From Hyphodiscus hymeniophilus (lineage: Eukaryota; Ascomycota; Leotiomycetes; Helotiales; Hyphodiscaceae): a stretch of DNA of 64,000 nucleotides. The DNA lies in contig VNKQ01000006.1 of assembly GCA_016508695.1 (NCBI GenBank), forward strand, positions 1,550,001-1,614,000, written 5' to 3'. The stretch's first letter is position 1. Every line of letters starts with the position of its first letter. Below are positions 1 through 11,636 of the stretch, piece by piece. The translations under genes were made by a program, and so were the position numbers. Under the pieces are notes generated by a model. It ran no database searches and was not told the origin of the DNA. It saw only the letters and a program-made list of their open reading frames with translations.

Positions 1-1
1 C

Positions 2-430
2 TCACGCCCCCTCCGTCCCCGTGGTACCCAGCTTTGGTAATTCTCGACTGGGATCATTCATCACTCCATCATTGACTGTTGGGATCTTACTGCCGTCTGC
101 GGCGACCAGTTCTGGTGTATCCTCCTTTCCCAGCACTATGTCTACTTCCTCAGCACCAGATTTGGGCTTCTTGGGATCCTTCTCAGAACCCACGAACGGC
201 CCAGCATGTGGTTTCCCATCTTTGCCATCTACCGGTGCATCCTTTGTGCCAACATCATATTTCCCCTTTGCTATATCGACTACAGGTTCGGCATTGGGGT
301 CTGGCTTCGTAGTATCTGAATTCGTCGTCGTCAGGGTTGATTGAATGTTGTCCTGAGCAGCAGGGGAAAGTGCGGATACAAAAGGAACAAGGAGGAGGAT
401 GAGTGGCGCGTTACGCCTTCGGAACTTCAT
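2..430 (-). CDS. Small secreted protein of unknown function (window edge)
   Basis: An open frame of 142 residues starts at the ATG at 430. The N-terminus has a basic stretch followed by a hydrophobic core (residues about 9-20) ending in an Ala/Ser region, a typical signal peptide. The mature part is acidic, rich in Gly, Asp, Lys and Pro, has no cysteine and looks disordered. I do not recognise a catalytic domain; it resembles anonymous fungal secreted proteins. The apparent stop (TGA, 2-4) lies inside a GTGAG string that could also be a 5' splice site, so the protein may continue beyond the window. It is divergent from the telomere-binding gene. Confidence 0.6.
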   Translation of the reverse strand: MKFRRRNAPLILLLVPFVSALSPAAQDNIQSTLTTTNSDTTKPDPNAEPVVDIAKGKYDVGTKDAPVDGKDGKPHAGPFVGSEKDPKKPKSGAEEVDIVLGKEDTPELVAADGSKIPTVNDGVMNDPSRELPKLGTTGTEGA

Positions 431-1249
431 CGTAATGTGTTTTATTTATCGTGACTTGAGGTAGATCGTAGGAAAACAGAGCGCTGTCTTCCGAAGGGTA
501 GCTCAATGACGGCCCGTCCGAGCTAGAGATGACGTGGTCTTTGGAGATCGAAGAGGCGGAATAGATGGAGATGAAGGAACGTGCAGAGAGATTGTGCGAA
601 GATCAGGTCAAAGATGGAAAGGAATTGTTAGGAGGGGAAGAATAGATGAGATGCAGGAGCAAGGCAAAGCTGCTCTGCACTCCAACTTTTCCGCTGCACA
701 GCCCGGTCACCCCTGAGGCTCTGGACCAGCGAAGGCTAGAACAACGGTCGACCATTTTCCTTTGTCCGTGTCGACCAGTAACATACACTTTTCCCCAATT
801 CATGGAATGACAACGCAGCAATCCAAAACCATAATCTGTAGCGTTCTATTCCAAGTAATCCTCATAGAGACAGAGTGCAGATATCCACTGTACAAGCACC
901 CAAATTCTAGGGAAAGCAACGGCCCTCTATCAGTACTATATCTTTGCTACTGAACCCGGCAAGAACGAGGGAATAGATAAAGATTGGAGAAACTCCCAAG
1001 CCATGGTCTGGTCGCAAAGCAATCCTGTTTCCAAGACTTATGGGTGTCCTGATCAAGATGGGGAAGGGTCTCAAGCGGAGTCCTTTCTAATGACTTACGA
1101 GTACCTTAATGACTCTAGAGGTCACGTGTCATGGTGTTAACGCTCTGACCTCGTTTGAATCAATAACAATCAGTCGCGTCCAATTTTGTCGCAACTCGAG
1201 ATTCTACTCAACACCATTGAAAAAGAGACTCGGAACAATCGCATCCGAA
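431..1249. other. Intergenic, divergent promoter region
   Basis: This is the region between the leftward secreted-protein gene and the rightward TRF gene. It holds no convincing coding sequence. A CACGTG core lies at 1123-1128, about 120 bases before the TRF start. Confidence 0.6.
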
Positions 1250-4119
1250 ATGGCAAGTCGAATATCTGCCCGGACTGCCGCAAGTCGGAATCAAGCTGCA
1301 TCTCCACCGAGACAGTCAACAAGAAGCCCTGTCGCCCGAAGAACCAGAACAAGAAGTGCGAGTGTGGAGCTTGAGAGCAATGCGCCCACCACAAAACGAG
1401 GGAAGAGAAGTACACGCCAGACCAGTGTAGAAAGTGTTGAGAGCAATACCAGCGCTGCTTCGACCAAGCAGAGGGGAGGTCGCAAAAAGGCCAAAGAAGG
1501 AGATGTCGCATACCCAGGCAAGCATTGGCTCGAATCGACTTTTGAAAGTATCATATTCACTGATCAATCTATCAGAACTATCAACAGTCGCCGAAGGTGG
1601 CGAAGAAGAGGAAGAGGAAGAAAGAGAAGAAAACGAAGAAGAAGCTGGAAATATTGAGGTTTCTGGTCATCTCCAACAGTCTCCTGGTCATTTATCACAA
1701 ATTTCCGGGACCACCGCTATAACATCCGCATCGGTTCAATCCTCATACAGTGCTACCGAAGTAAATAATTTAGATCTTACGATGGTGGTGGAGGTCCTTC
1801 CAGGCCTTTGGTTTTCTTCCCTTCAACTTCTATCACTTCTAGCACCCGAAAACGCAACAACAGAGTCGGTGGAATCTATCGTCAGACAGCTCAAAGTTCC
1901 GGGGTCTAGCCTTGCGAAGGTACTCAAGCACCGCGAAGATAAATTTGACCTCGATAAGGAGACACTTGGAAAGGATGACTACATCCGAAGCTCTTTCATT
2001 CTGCAGAAACTGTATAATTCCAGTTTCGAACCTGGAATGCCCCGACCAGATGCCGTTCTCCATGCAGCAAATCTTGCGACATTGGTCAAGAATCTTCTGG
2101 TAGCCCCAAAGGAAGCAACCTCTACATTCAACTTCTTTTCTAATCTCGACACCTGGTTTCCAGAATCATTTATCACTCAATTTGAGGATAATTTGGACTT
2201 TGGCAATAGCACGATGCGCGATGAGAGCTTCGCCTTAGCTCTCGAGATACGTACTCAATACGCGGTTGCTTGTCTGTTGCATCACAAATCAAGTGAACAT
2301 GAATGGCATCCGGACGAGATCTTGGTGGAGCCTTTTTTCGAAAATATTCTCGAATATACACCAGGTTTACCACGTTTCGAAGACTATATGAAGAATGGCA
2401 AGATCAAGAATCTAATGCGCGCTGGCCCAGAGAATACAGAGACACAAAACGAACAAATCAGGAAGCGAGCAGAAGAGATACACAACACCTTCCGTCAAAG
2501 CGAGGTTGCAGCTCGGGCTGACGATTTGGTTGACTTCGATCGATTAGAGAAGAGATTCCCTTGGTCAACATTCTTGTTCGATGCCGTTCAATGGATTAGG
2601 AACCGACTCGACGAAGTCGAGGCAAGTATCTTCCAACAAGGTGGAGTCGAAAAACTTGTCAAATCGCTCGTAGATGTGATCAAGAGCAACCAAAGTCAAG
2701 ACGACTTGGACTTCGAGCCACACCCATCAACTACGATGCCACGCGAATTGCTGCCCTCTGCGAACATAGTCCCGAGCAATGCTGGTCATAGGTACGCTTT
2801 GATTTCAACTCCAGCCTACAAAACAGCAGGCGAGAGTTCTGCCTGCCAAGCAACTCCACGGAGCGTTCCAATATTTTGTGTGTTTGAACACAGATGATTT
2901 GATTGTCTGCCTCATGAAATTGACAGCTTGATTTATGCATGTACATGACTAATGTCTAGTTAGTGTCTTTACCCCAAACACAGCCCGTGTTCTCGAAGAG
3001 TTAAAGCAAAGGGCCTTAGCTCCTGCTTCGAATCAAGGTGGAAATCAAGCTATGACCTCCAGAGGTGCAGCTACATCCTCATCAAACCAAACCCATAAGT
3101 CAAGTCGCGCAGGACCATCAAGGTCGCGAGCGACAGGACCTTTGGAGCCTTCTCAACAGCCTCAACATGTGTCTAACGATTCTCGGAACCCTCCAATGGA
3201 TGACGACGAAGAAACCGTTGCAGAATCAGTAGATCGTAGAGCGGTGAATGTATTGAATGGGTATGAACGCGGAGTTACCAATAAAGAGAATCACCGCGCA
3301 CGTTGGATTGATGAGCAACCCAATGCACGGAAGGCTTCTTGGGGCAGTCAAGAAGGAGAAGAGAGTCAGGATATGGTTGCCGGACCATCCAAACGAAAAC
3401 AACCTGATGTGGAATCGGACGTTGATTTTTTAAGTCAAGATCAAGGCTTTCAGACTGACCAAAGGAATCCTGATCCCAGTCGCAGATTTGTAGCTGCACC
3501 ACCATCGATGGCTACGCATTCAAGCGCGCCTCCGCAACGGAGATCAACTAAACGAGCTCGTTATCAAGAAGAGGAAATCGCTGCCCAAGAAGCTGACCAG
3601 ACAGATGAAAGTGAAGAAGGAGCAGCTGAGGATCCTAAAGATCGCCGTAAACAGCAGCGCTCACAACCACAGCCGCGCGCTCCCCAGCAAGCCGATGATG
3701 ATGTCTTTGACTTGAGCGATGACGGGCCACGACCATCTGCAACTCAAGTCGCTACTATGGCCAAGACTGCCTTCGCTGTAGCAAGACGTGTGGGTGAAAC
3801 TCAGTCGCGGACGCCCTGGTCGGAGGCCGACACGGAACATCTGATAGAGCTCATAGGGGAGCTCGGGTGTAGCTGGGCTCTGATATCGAAGGCAGGGGAT
3901 TTCGAAGTGGAGCGAGGTCAAATTGCGTTGAAGGATAAAGCTCGGAATTTGACGGTTCAATTTCTCAGGTAGTTTCGTTCTTCTGACATTTCGGTGTTCC
4001 TACTAATGTAATACAGGGCAGGAATGCGATTGCCTCTGAACTTCGACAAGGTTGCCCTAGGACAAAAAGAGATCAAGAGCGTGCAGAGTGTTAGGCCCGA
4101 TTATAGATATGTCGGTTGA
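1250..4119 (+). CDS. Telomere-repeat-binding factor, TRF/Taz1-Tbf1 family (TRFH-like plus C-terminal Myb)
   Basis: Exons 1250-1517, 1576-2791, 2964-3968 and 4017-4119 join in phase to 863 residues. A basic Ser/Arg-rich N-terminus and an acidic Glu run are followed by a helical region at about residues 163-440 resembling the fungal TRF dimerisation domain. A long disordered linker leads to a single Myb repeat at about 778-845 (TPWSEAD...). Its third helix carries the telobox-like string LKDKARN. Family members bind telomeric or subtelomeric repeats as dimers; acting at chromosome ends is inferred from that architecture. Intron 1 fits best as a GC-AG intron (AG/GCAAGC donor at 1518, acceptor ending 1575). 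The other introns have GTACGC and GTAGTT donors. The family call rests on the Myb motif and domain order. Confidence 0.75.
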
Positions 4120-5126
4120 TGGGATTGATGCTACCTTGAATTCGCGCGGAGGAATCCTTCATTGAGACAATGCGATCTGAAATTGAGGTCCTTAGGCGTG
4201 ATACGGATTTTAGGCGTCAAGGGAAGGAGTAGATGGCGTCACTGGATCCAACTATTCCCAATTGTGTATTTTCGCCTCTTCTGTGTATCTCCAAACTCTT
4301 GCACATGCCATGGCCTTTCTGTTAAATATCTTAGAGTGTCTCTTCTTGATTAGGTTGATTTGAGTCGATTAACAATATTGAAGCGTCCTAGTTTTGAGAC
4401 TGTCAGGCAGTGAAGCTCTAAGCAGTTCTTATCAAAACGATCCGTTGCTCTGTCAGTCTTGAAGGTAACCTCGTGGGAAGATTGAAGGCTACGAATGGTG
4501 TTTCAACTTTCTGTACATGTCTAACATGTTTTCAAACACCCATCCCAATCGGCGTGGCTGCATGTACAGCACCGGTGTGCCCGTGCATTCCCGCGCTAAC
4601 GCATCTTAGACGAAAGCTTGAATGAAGCAAGGTCATTCTTCCACGACCGTTGGATCTGCCGCATGCTCGTCACCAAAACATGACCTAGCTGCCCACCAGC
4701 TAGAGACCATCAAACAAATGCACGAGCAGGCTCTGCATGATCTACCTTGTTCAGAAGATGCGAAGCTTCTCTAAACCTGAATCCTTCTCTGCCAGCAGAT
4801 TCCTGAAGGTACCTACAAACGGCACCTCATTCGTAGAGGCTGGTACGGAACCAAGTTGTGTACAGAAAATCTGCCACGTCCTGGCATCGTTGAATGAGGG
4901 AATTCAACATGGCAGTCGGTAAATTGGGGACCATGGACAGCGATCTGGAGAAGGCATTCCCAAGATGTGCGACATTGAAGTACGACACTCATTTCCAATC
5001 GTCGAAGCCATTGGGACGATGCGAGAGTACTGCAAAATGGAAGTTTGTGGGTTCTGCGATGTATTACAAGGTATAAATTCATGAAGCTCTACGTCTAGGT
5101 GAGGACGCTGATACAGGCACTAGATC
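4120..5126. other. Intergenic, nothing recognised
   Basis: This is about 1 kb between two rightward genes. Short open frames are present, but none has a domain, a good start context or splice continuity. No RNA gene or transposon ends were seen. Confidence 0.55.
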
Positions 5127-6193
5127 ATGGCTTCCCTCGCTGGGTTTATTCTCTTGCTGTGGCAATATGGGCCTCCCCTCCGCGCGCGGCCATTCTTCCA
5201 ACCGCGGCAGGTCTCTGGCATCGCCAACTACATTCTTGAATATGGTATGAACCTGTTCGTCTGTTTTACAGGGTTTGGTACTGACTCTGCTCCAGCTCCT
5301 ATGGTTTGGTTAGAAGAACAAGAGCAATACTTCCCCTCCGACATTTCCGCGCAAGTCGAAAACACACATCCGGCTGTCAACCTCACGGCCGTACCAAATC
5401 CCCCTCGCCCCTCACTCTGGACAATCTTCATGAGCTTAACATCTTCAATAACGGCTCCGGCGTCTACCTCACGTCGGACATCGACGTCACAGAAGAACCG
5501 AATTGGCTTGATGGTATAGTTCCAGACTCCGTCGGGAAGACAGTCGGTGCCATCAGCGCCGCAATCATAGTGAACGATCATGGTGAAGGACTTGTCGATG
5601 CATTTTACATGTATTTCTACGCTTACAATATGGGAAATACGGTGCTGTTTCAAGAACTTGGGGATCATATTGGGGACTGGGAACACAACATGGTTAGATT
5701 CCAGGATGGGAAGCCGACAGACATATGGTATAGCCAGCACGGAAATGGCGAGGCGTACAACTTCGATGCTGTGGAGAAAATGGGAAAGCGACCTGTATCA
5801 TATTCAGCAAGAGGAAGTCATGCAAATTATGCAACAAAAGGGACGCACGATCATACAATTCCCGATTTAAACCTCCCGATCGGGCCGCTGCAGGATTACT
5901 GCTCGCAAGGCATGCTCTGGGACCCAACCCTCAGCTCCTATTTCTACAAATACAATGGTACCAACAACTCCTTTTCAGACGCCGATGGGAACAGTCCTGT
6001 AGGCGCAATGCTTTTCAGGGGAAAATGGGGTGATCAGCAATACCCCATGTCAGATAAGAGGCAGAAGGGTTTCTTTGGTTTCAAGAAGTTTGTCTCAGGG
6101 CCTACGGGACCTTGGGACAAGCAGCTAAACCGCACTAAAGTATGTCCGGATAATGGCATTTTGTGTATCGTGCGCGGTAGCGTGGCTCCTTGA
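5127..6193 (+). CDS. Vps62-family protein, coding frame broken by a frameshift
   Basis: Exon 1 (5127-5244) begins with a short hydrophobic N-terminus and joins after a 51-nt intron (5245-5295, CTGAC branch) to a frame reading APMVWLEEQEQYFPSDI, the hallmark start of the fungal Vps62/DUF946 domain. The rest of the domain (PLTLDNL, then GDWEHNMVRF, YSARGSHANY and WDPTLSSYFY) is intact but in another frame to the stop at 6191-6193. The switch falls near 5395-5410 in the C-rich string aaatccccctcgccc; one added C, or two removed, would reconnect the frames. No intron explains it. The locus is either a recent pseudogene or an assembly error. The family is linked by name to vacuolar sorting, but its biochemical role is unclear. 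Confidence 0.75.
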
Positions 6194-6979
6194 TTTGGCA
6201 TGAATAATTGATACCCCCTTTTCTTTGGTTTGTGCATAACTAAATTGGATTGGAAGACGGTTGATATTCTGGCGTATGGCTTTTGGTGGTCAGAGCATAT
6301 GTGGACCCGGCCTGATATTATACGGGCTGGGCTTGGATAAGAGAGCTAGTGGTGAGATGAGATACATATTTGGCTATCAAAACAAGAGGATGGACCTGTT
6401 TCACGGGCTCACTGGTATTGATAGATTATCAGTTCGAGAAACGAATACAGTTTGATTGGAAAGTCAGTAGGGTCTGCTTTGAGCTCGATGCCTACCTGAG
6501 GTAATGCCTCAACATCCAAAAGATCCGCTGGATGAAAACACAGAGTGAAGAGACCTCCCCAAGCTACTTATGTTGAATCTGCAATTTGTGTCTCCGAAAA
6601 CCTCCGGTTTTTGATCAGTCCGATATTACGTCGGGGTGGAATTCCGCCAAAGAGTGGGGCGAAAATTATTACAGGAGTCTGGTGGTAACGAAATACTTCA
6701 CAAGCTAAGCCGCGAAATAAGGGAATGGAAGAATAACGTATCCCATTCGCATTCGCAACGATTAATATGCGGAGTCAGATGGTCGTACTCAGATGGTAAC
6801 TATCGTTCGCTCGTTAGTGCTTTGATATATATTGTATCGATTGATCACTATTTCAAATGCTCCGTCTCGTCTCTAAGATTACTTATCAGTTGTCTACTAG
6901 TCTCTCCGTTCTTTACATCTTTTCCCTTGAGACACTCTTTACTCTCATAGGAATCTAGACGTCAAGCAGCTCAAACACA
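6194..6979. other. Intergenic, nothing recognised
   Basis: This is 786 bases between two rightward genes, with no coding frame I can support. The last 150 bases, rich in pyrimidine, are probably the promoter and leader of the next gene. Confidence 0.5.
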
Positions 6980-7463
6980 ATGCTCTCGCAACAAACATCG
7001 CAACGAATTCTTTACGCTTGTGTTGGGCTCAGCGCCTTCGCAGTCTACAAGCACACGTCTATCGTCATATATGAACTATTCCCGAAGCTCAACAAGCGAA
7101 TAGGTGCCAAAGATCCTCTGACTGTCACGGCCAAGAGCCAGATGTTGCAAGTATCTGCCGCGCTTACAACTATGGGTATGATAGATCTTCTGCTTTATTC
7201 TCTTTTGTGCACTCGCTGGTTTACACACGAGCTCTCGGCAATTATCGGCGTTTGCATTGCAGCGCTGACCTGCAAATCTGACAGCTATCCTTCAAACGAA
7301 GTGGGCGAGATACGGCGTTACCAATCCTTACGACAAGATTTTGATGGGCTGGTATGGAATCTCTTCGTTTGGGTTTGGAATAGGGTACTTTGTGCAAGGA
7401 TACTATTTGCCGTTGACTCCTTTGTGGTTAACTCCCGCACTGACTTTGCTGAGTCAACTTTGA
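6980..7463 (+). CDS. Small multi-pass membrane protein of unknown function
   Basis: The ATG at 6980 opens a frame with a hydrophobic first segment. Removing an intron at 7176-7284 (GTATGA donor, CTGAC branch, ACAG acceptor) joins it to a second frame that is strongly membrane-like (ending GYYLPLTPLWLTPALTLLSQL) and stops at 7461-7463, giving 124 residues with about three membrane segments. The unspliced frame runs on to 7597 with 205 residues, but its distal part loses membrane character, whereas the alternative frame from 7285 looks conserved in composition. Part of the proposed intron (7178-7260) also translates into a hydrophobic segment, so a longer product or a frameshift cannot be excluded. 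No family is recognised. Confidence 0.5.
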
Positions 7464-8214
7464 AGGAGACGCAAAGAGATGAGGGCTCGAAGGAATGTAG
7501 CATGTTGAAAATAAAGACTATCTCAACTCTTCAGATTCTGATTGGTTGTAAAATAAAATCCAGCACTGCTTTAGAGACTCAAGGGTACTGTTTCTGATCC
7601 AATACTTCAGGGAACCATGCAGATAAATCTGCAAGAAAGAGAACGAGTCGAAACCGCTTTATTGTCAACCCCGACACAAATGACATCTACGTCCATGGGA
7701 CTGGTTGCCAGATAACGTCGGATCATTGGCCAACGCAATGTGGGCTCCACACTGCTTTGCTTTTGAACCCGACTTACTTCGCCGCCTATGCTGCACTGGG
7801 TCTTAGAGGATCTTCAAAGCTCGAGCATCTCTACAGCGACTGTCATGAGGTTGAAGACTGCAGGAAATATTAGAAAAAAGAAATTGATACAATGAGTTGT
7901 CTTGATCTCCTTGAACGAACGAACTAGCGCGCCTTTTAGCGTACAACTCTACTAGCCTGGCTTGCCTAGAAGTCAATCATTGAGTTTTGATCCTTCTTCG
8001 TACTTTGTAGGCCTTATCTATTGCTTTGTCAATCGTTAAGCATAACGTTCCTTACAGGGCATTCGCTTCTATCTTACCTAGTGCACTCTCGTCAGAGTTG
8101 AGAGGGCTACACAGGGCGCCCTGAGGCATTCTAGCAAAATCGTCAATCGAAATGCTCACCGAACCCTTATGTTTGAGAGAATTCATGTACTTTGATTTCG
8201 TATATTCAATGAAA
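7464..8214. other. Intergenic between convergent genes
   Basis: This is the 3' region shared by two converging genes. No coding, RNA or repeat feature is recognised. Confidence 0.5.
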
Positions 8215-10301
8215 CTAAGTAGTAGTAGACGAATCAATAGATAACAAATTAGGCCTCACATCACCTCTCTGCGGCTGAGGATGTTGGACAGGCGGTGGGC
8301 TGGGTAATGGGGTTGGTGCTGCGCTCGGGATCATCGACGGGCTCGGTATCGGTGATGGCAAGCCTGGGGAAGGACTGCTCACTGGGCTCACGATGCCTTC
8401 CCGTCCACTTCCAGGGCTTCCCGGGCTCCCAAGTGGGCTCGGTGAATTCGTTGCCCCTGCCATCACGCTCCTCCTCCATGGAAACTCTGCCAATCCAGCG
8501 TCAGACGCGGCGGTTTCGGGTGTGAGCATCTCGTGCGCGTTTTCGTTTGTAGCTCTCAGCTCAGATGCGACTTCTTCCCTAGCTGGCATTTCAAATACCA
8601 TTGGTCCTTTGCTGGGGCCTGCGCTTCCATTCAAAAGACCTACGCTTCCTTCGAGTTCGTGTCTCTGTGTGTTGGCTAATTCGGCTTTTGTCAAGTGTGG
8701 TTCATTTCCTGCGGTTTCAGATTGATCTGGGTCTTGAGATGGAGGATTCAATCCCGACTTCTCTAGCTTGCCGTCTGTTGTGTAATGCTGGCGACGCTTG
8801 GGTCTCCACCAGCAGAAATAAAGTAGAGCAGCGCCGATGGCGAGTGCCAAGAGGCCTCCTACTACGCCTCCGGCTATGGCACCCGTATTTGATGAGCCTT
8901 TGGACTTGCCTGTTGGTGGTATATCATTATTGGGAGATGACGGAGGCGTTATGTTATATGTAGGTGAGAAGGTGCTGGCAATGTCCGGTGTGCTGAAAGC
9001 ATCCCAACGGCATGGGAATACAGAGAAGTTCCTCCGCTCATAATCGGCGACGACATACGCTTCTTGGAGGAAAGTTCGGCCGAAGACATATTGACTTGGG
9101 TTTGCGGCTCTCTTTATCGGAAAGTATCTAGATGCGGGGTTGACCAGTGGCTCGGAAGCAGTTAGATCAAACGCTGCGTACGGCAGTGTGATGCTGACAT
9201 TGGCTGTTGAGCCTCCAGTCATTCCAACCAGATCGAATGTGAAACTGGTGTTCTTTTGCACAAGTGAGTTGTGTAAAGTCTCATTAATGAGGTACAGTGA
9301 CGAAGTTTCGTCCCAAGTTAGTCCGAATGCAATTTCAAATAATGTGTATGCGTCTTGTGGAAGCCAGATGTATGGCAGTGACGAATCGATCGTTGCGGTT
9401 ATAGGAGTTGGCAAAAAGCCTTGGCTAGTTCCGCCGGTAGTCCCCGTTATGGATTGGACTTGTACAGCAAGGTTATCGGTTGCGTCGAAAGCCCAAGAGC
9501 CGTCATGCTGCGTAAACCTGGATCTATCATACCCTCCTAGAGTCAAGCTTCCGAAAGCCTTATCAGAACCTGGGATTGTTAGTTGATGACGGGTTCCAGG
9601 CTTCGAGCAGACCATCGTTGACTTACGATATTGATTTCCGGCACTGTAGCCCCAAGACAAGCTTGGTATCAAGGACTGGTTTCGGAGATTTTGCAAATAA
9701 CTAGGGATCGGAGGGCTTCCACTGAAGTTACTGGATCGAGGGTCCAGTCCAAATAAGCCCAGATAGCTATCTGCTACCGCGAATTCTCCCACAGTCTGGT
9801 TATTCAAGGTGGTCGCTGGTGCTCCCCCCAATGTTACCACGTCAAATCCCAACTGTGCGCGTGCATTGTAGCCAAGCTGCGTGTCTAACAGCATAGGGTA
9901 GATACTGGTGCTGATGTTGGCTGTATTGTTCTGCCAAGTCGATGATTCGTTGGAGAAGAACTCTCCGCCACGTAGAGCTGCGCAATTTGGAGGATCATCC
10001 TGACCTTCGCATCCCAACTCCAAAACTACTAGTGTTTGATAGAGCGAAGATGATATAAAGACTTTGAGGTCTTGTGGCGGAGTACCGACGGAAATATTGA
10101 ATGACGAGAATGGACCATCATTTCCATCAACTGTTCGACTTCGTCAGTTTCCTGCGTATTGTAAGGACTGTGCGACCTACAAGTTTGACTGGGCTCTACA
10201 ACGATTGGCGCAGGGATCGTCACCCTCTTGCCGATCATACTTGCTGAGGTCCCGAGAATCCAGACGAGCTTAACCAGCAAAAGAGAAGAGTATTGAGGCA
10301 T
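8215..10301 (-). CDS. Aspartic-protease-like membrane protein with degenerate first active site
   Basis: Exons 10301-10181, 10130-9627 and 9569-8215 join to 659 residues. A signal peptide (about residues 1-21) leads to a pepsin-fold A1 domain. The start of the domain, FNISVGTPPQDLKVF (51-65), is typical, but where the first DTG should be the protein reads ISSS. The second site keeps its aspartate (TIDSSLPYIWLP). The usual C-terminal pattern FGRTFLQEAYVVADYE follows. Next come a Ser/Pro stalk, one membrane helix (GGVVGGLLALAIGAALLYF) and a long Pro/Ser-rich cytoplasmic tail. Loss of one catalytic Asp implies a pseudo-protease; a sensor or binding role at the plasma membrane is inference. N-glycosylation sequons are frequent. 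Confidence 0.85.
9570..9626 (-). other. 57-nt intron that is readable through in frame
   Basis: The donor GTAAGT, a CTAAC branch and the CCCAG acceptor are all good. The length is a multiple of three and there is no stop codon, so unspliced transcripts would insert 19 residues into the protease-like domain without breaking it. Confidence 0.7.
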
Positions 10302-11636
10302 GTTCTCACGTTGTTGTGCACATCCTTGGGTTGACTGATGCGACCAGAATCCTGGAAATCCCAACCTTCTAGAAAATGTCCCGATGGCCCATAGATAAGA
10401 AATGGGCGTCGCATGAGCGTGCAACTATATTTCGCGTATGGGCGAGCCACGAAGGATGTAGGCTTACGGACGCAGTCATCCAAGTCATGCATGGGGTGTG
10501 TCTAACTACGAGATTCCAGACCTACGTCCATGAAGCCGCATACTCCGGAGTGTGGCTATATCGCCCTGCAGAGGAGTCGCTGGCTGTGGTTACTGGTCAC
10601 CTCGTGGCTATTCCCAGTGTGAGAGGCTGAGGGTGTACGGAGCAAACGTCCATTTAGGGGAATGGTAAGCACTCGCACACACACACCACCTCGAGCACCT
10701 GCGATTAGTCAAGACGTTTTCTGTCTATCATGGGGGTGTGGTGGAGAGAAAGCAAGCAGTTTACTCCGTACCCCTCATTCTGCACCCACTATCACGCTCT
10801 CAATCAGTCCGCAGTGGTAACTTAGTACTGCCTGTCTGCCTCACGGGGTCCATGTGGAACTCTGTTTGTGAAGGGTAATATACGCAAAAGTCTTCAAGAT
10901 CGTCGTTCTGTCCTTCTCGGAGAGGAGTCTGAGTGCGGACGACTTTTCCAAATCACTTAAGTGCTGCGGTGAGATAATAGATGCGGCGAGGTAACGTTCA
11001 CAAGCGCTGACTACTGTACGGTGCAAGCGAAGAGTTGGCACTGGGGGGTGCATTTATCCCGCTGTCAAGCAAATCAGAGAGCCGCGCTGGACCAGGTTCT
11101 TCACTCGTGCCCTCGCAAGAGCTGGTTTATGTAAGGTAGTCCTGCAGTGTCGGTGGCCCCCCACCTTCCAAATACGGACCGAGCCATGCAGCCATTTGAG
11201 TATTGGACCGGGTTTGCGAGTTGCCGTCTCTGGTAATTTGATAGAGGTACGAAGCGGACAGTACTCTGCCCTTACCTTTACAATCTACACCCGAGTCCCC
11301 ATATCGTCAGGCCCAGGTCAGGTGCTGCAGATCGTAATGCGTGCCTGTCTGTGGAGGATCCTTGGGCGGGGACAAAAAGCCTTGATAGAGTGGGGATAAC
11401 CTCGACACCGCCATACAGGAGCCAGTGGCGTGCATAATTATGCTTCCGTGGACGGGCGCTGGACCTGCTGTACGTCAAGCTATGGCAGGGTTTGGAGCTT
11501 GGGTCAAGCTGTTGTAGAGCTGCTGCTTTATATGCTCCGCAGCCCTTCGAGCGCATTTCTGATCCGATGGCCGTCACATTCGTTTTGCCACTTGATACTT
11601 TTGATACTGGAACAAGGCACAGGCACAGTTGCGGAC
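10302..11636. other. Large divergent intergenic region
   Basis: This is 1.3 kb between the leftward protease-like gene and the rightward GPI protein gene. No supported coding frame is present. It is the likely promoter for both surface proteins, with no operator-like repeat recognised. Confidence 0.5.
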
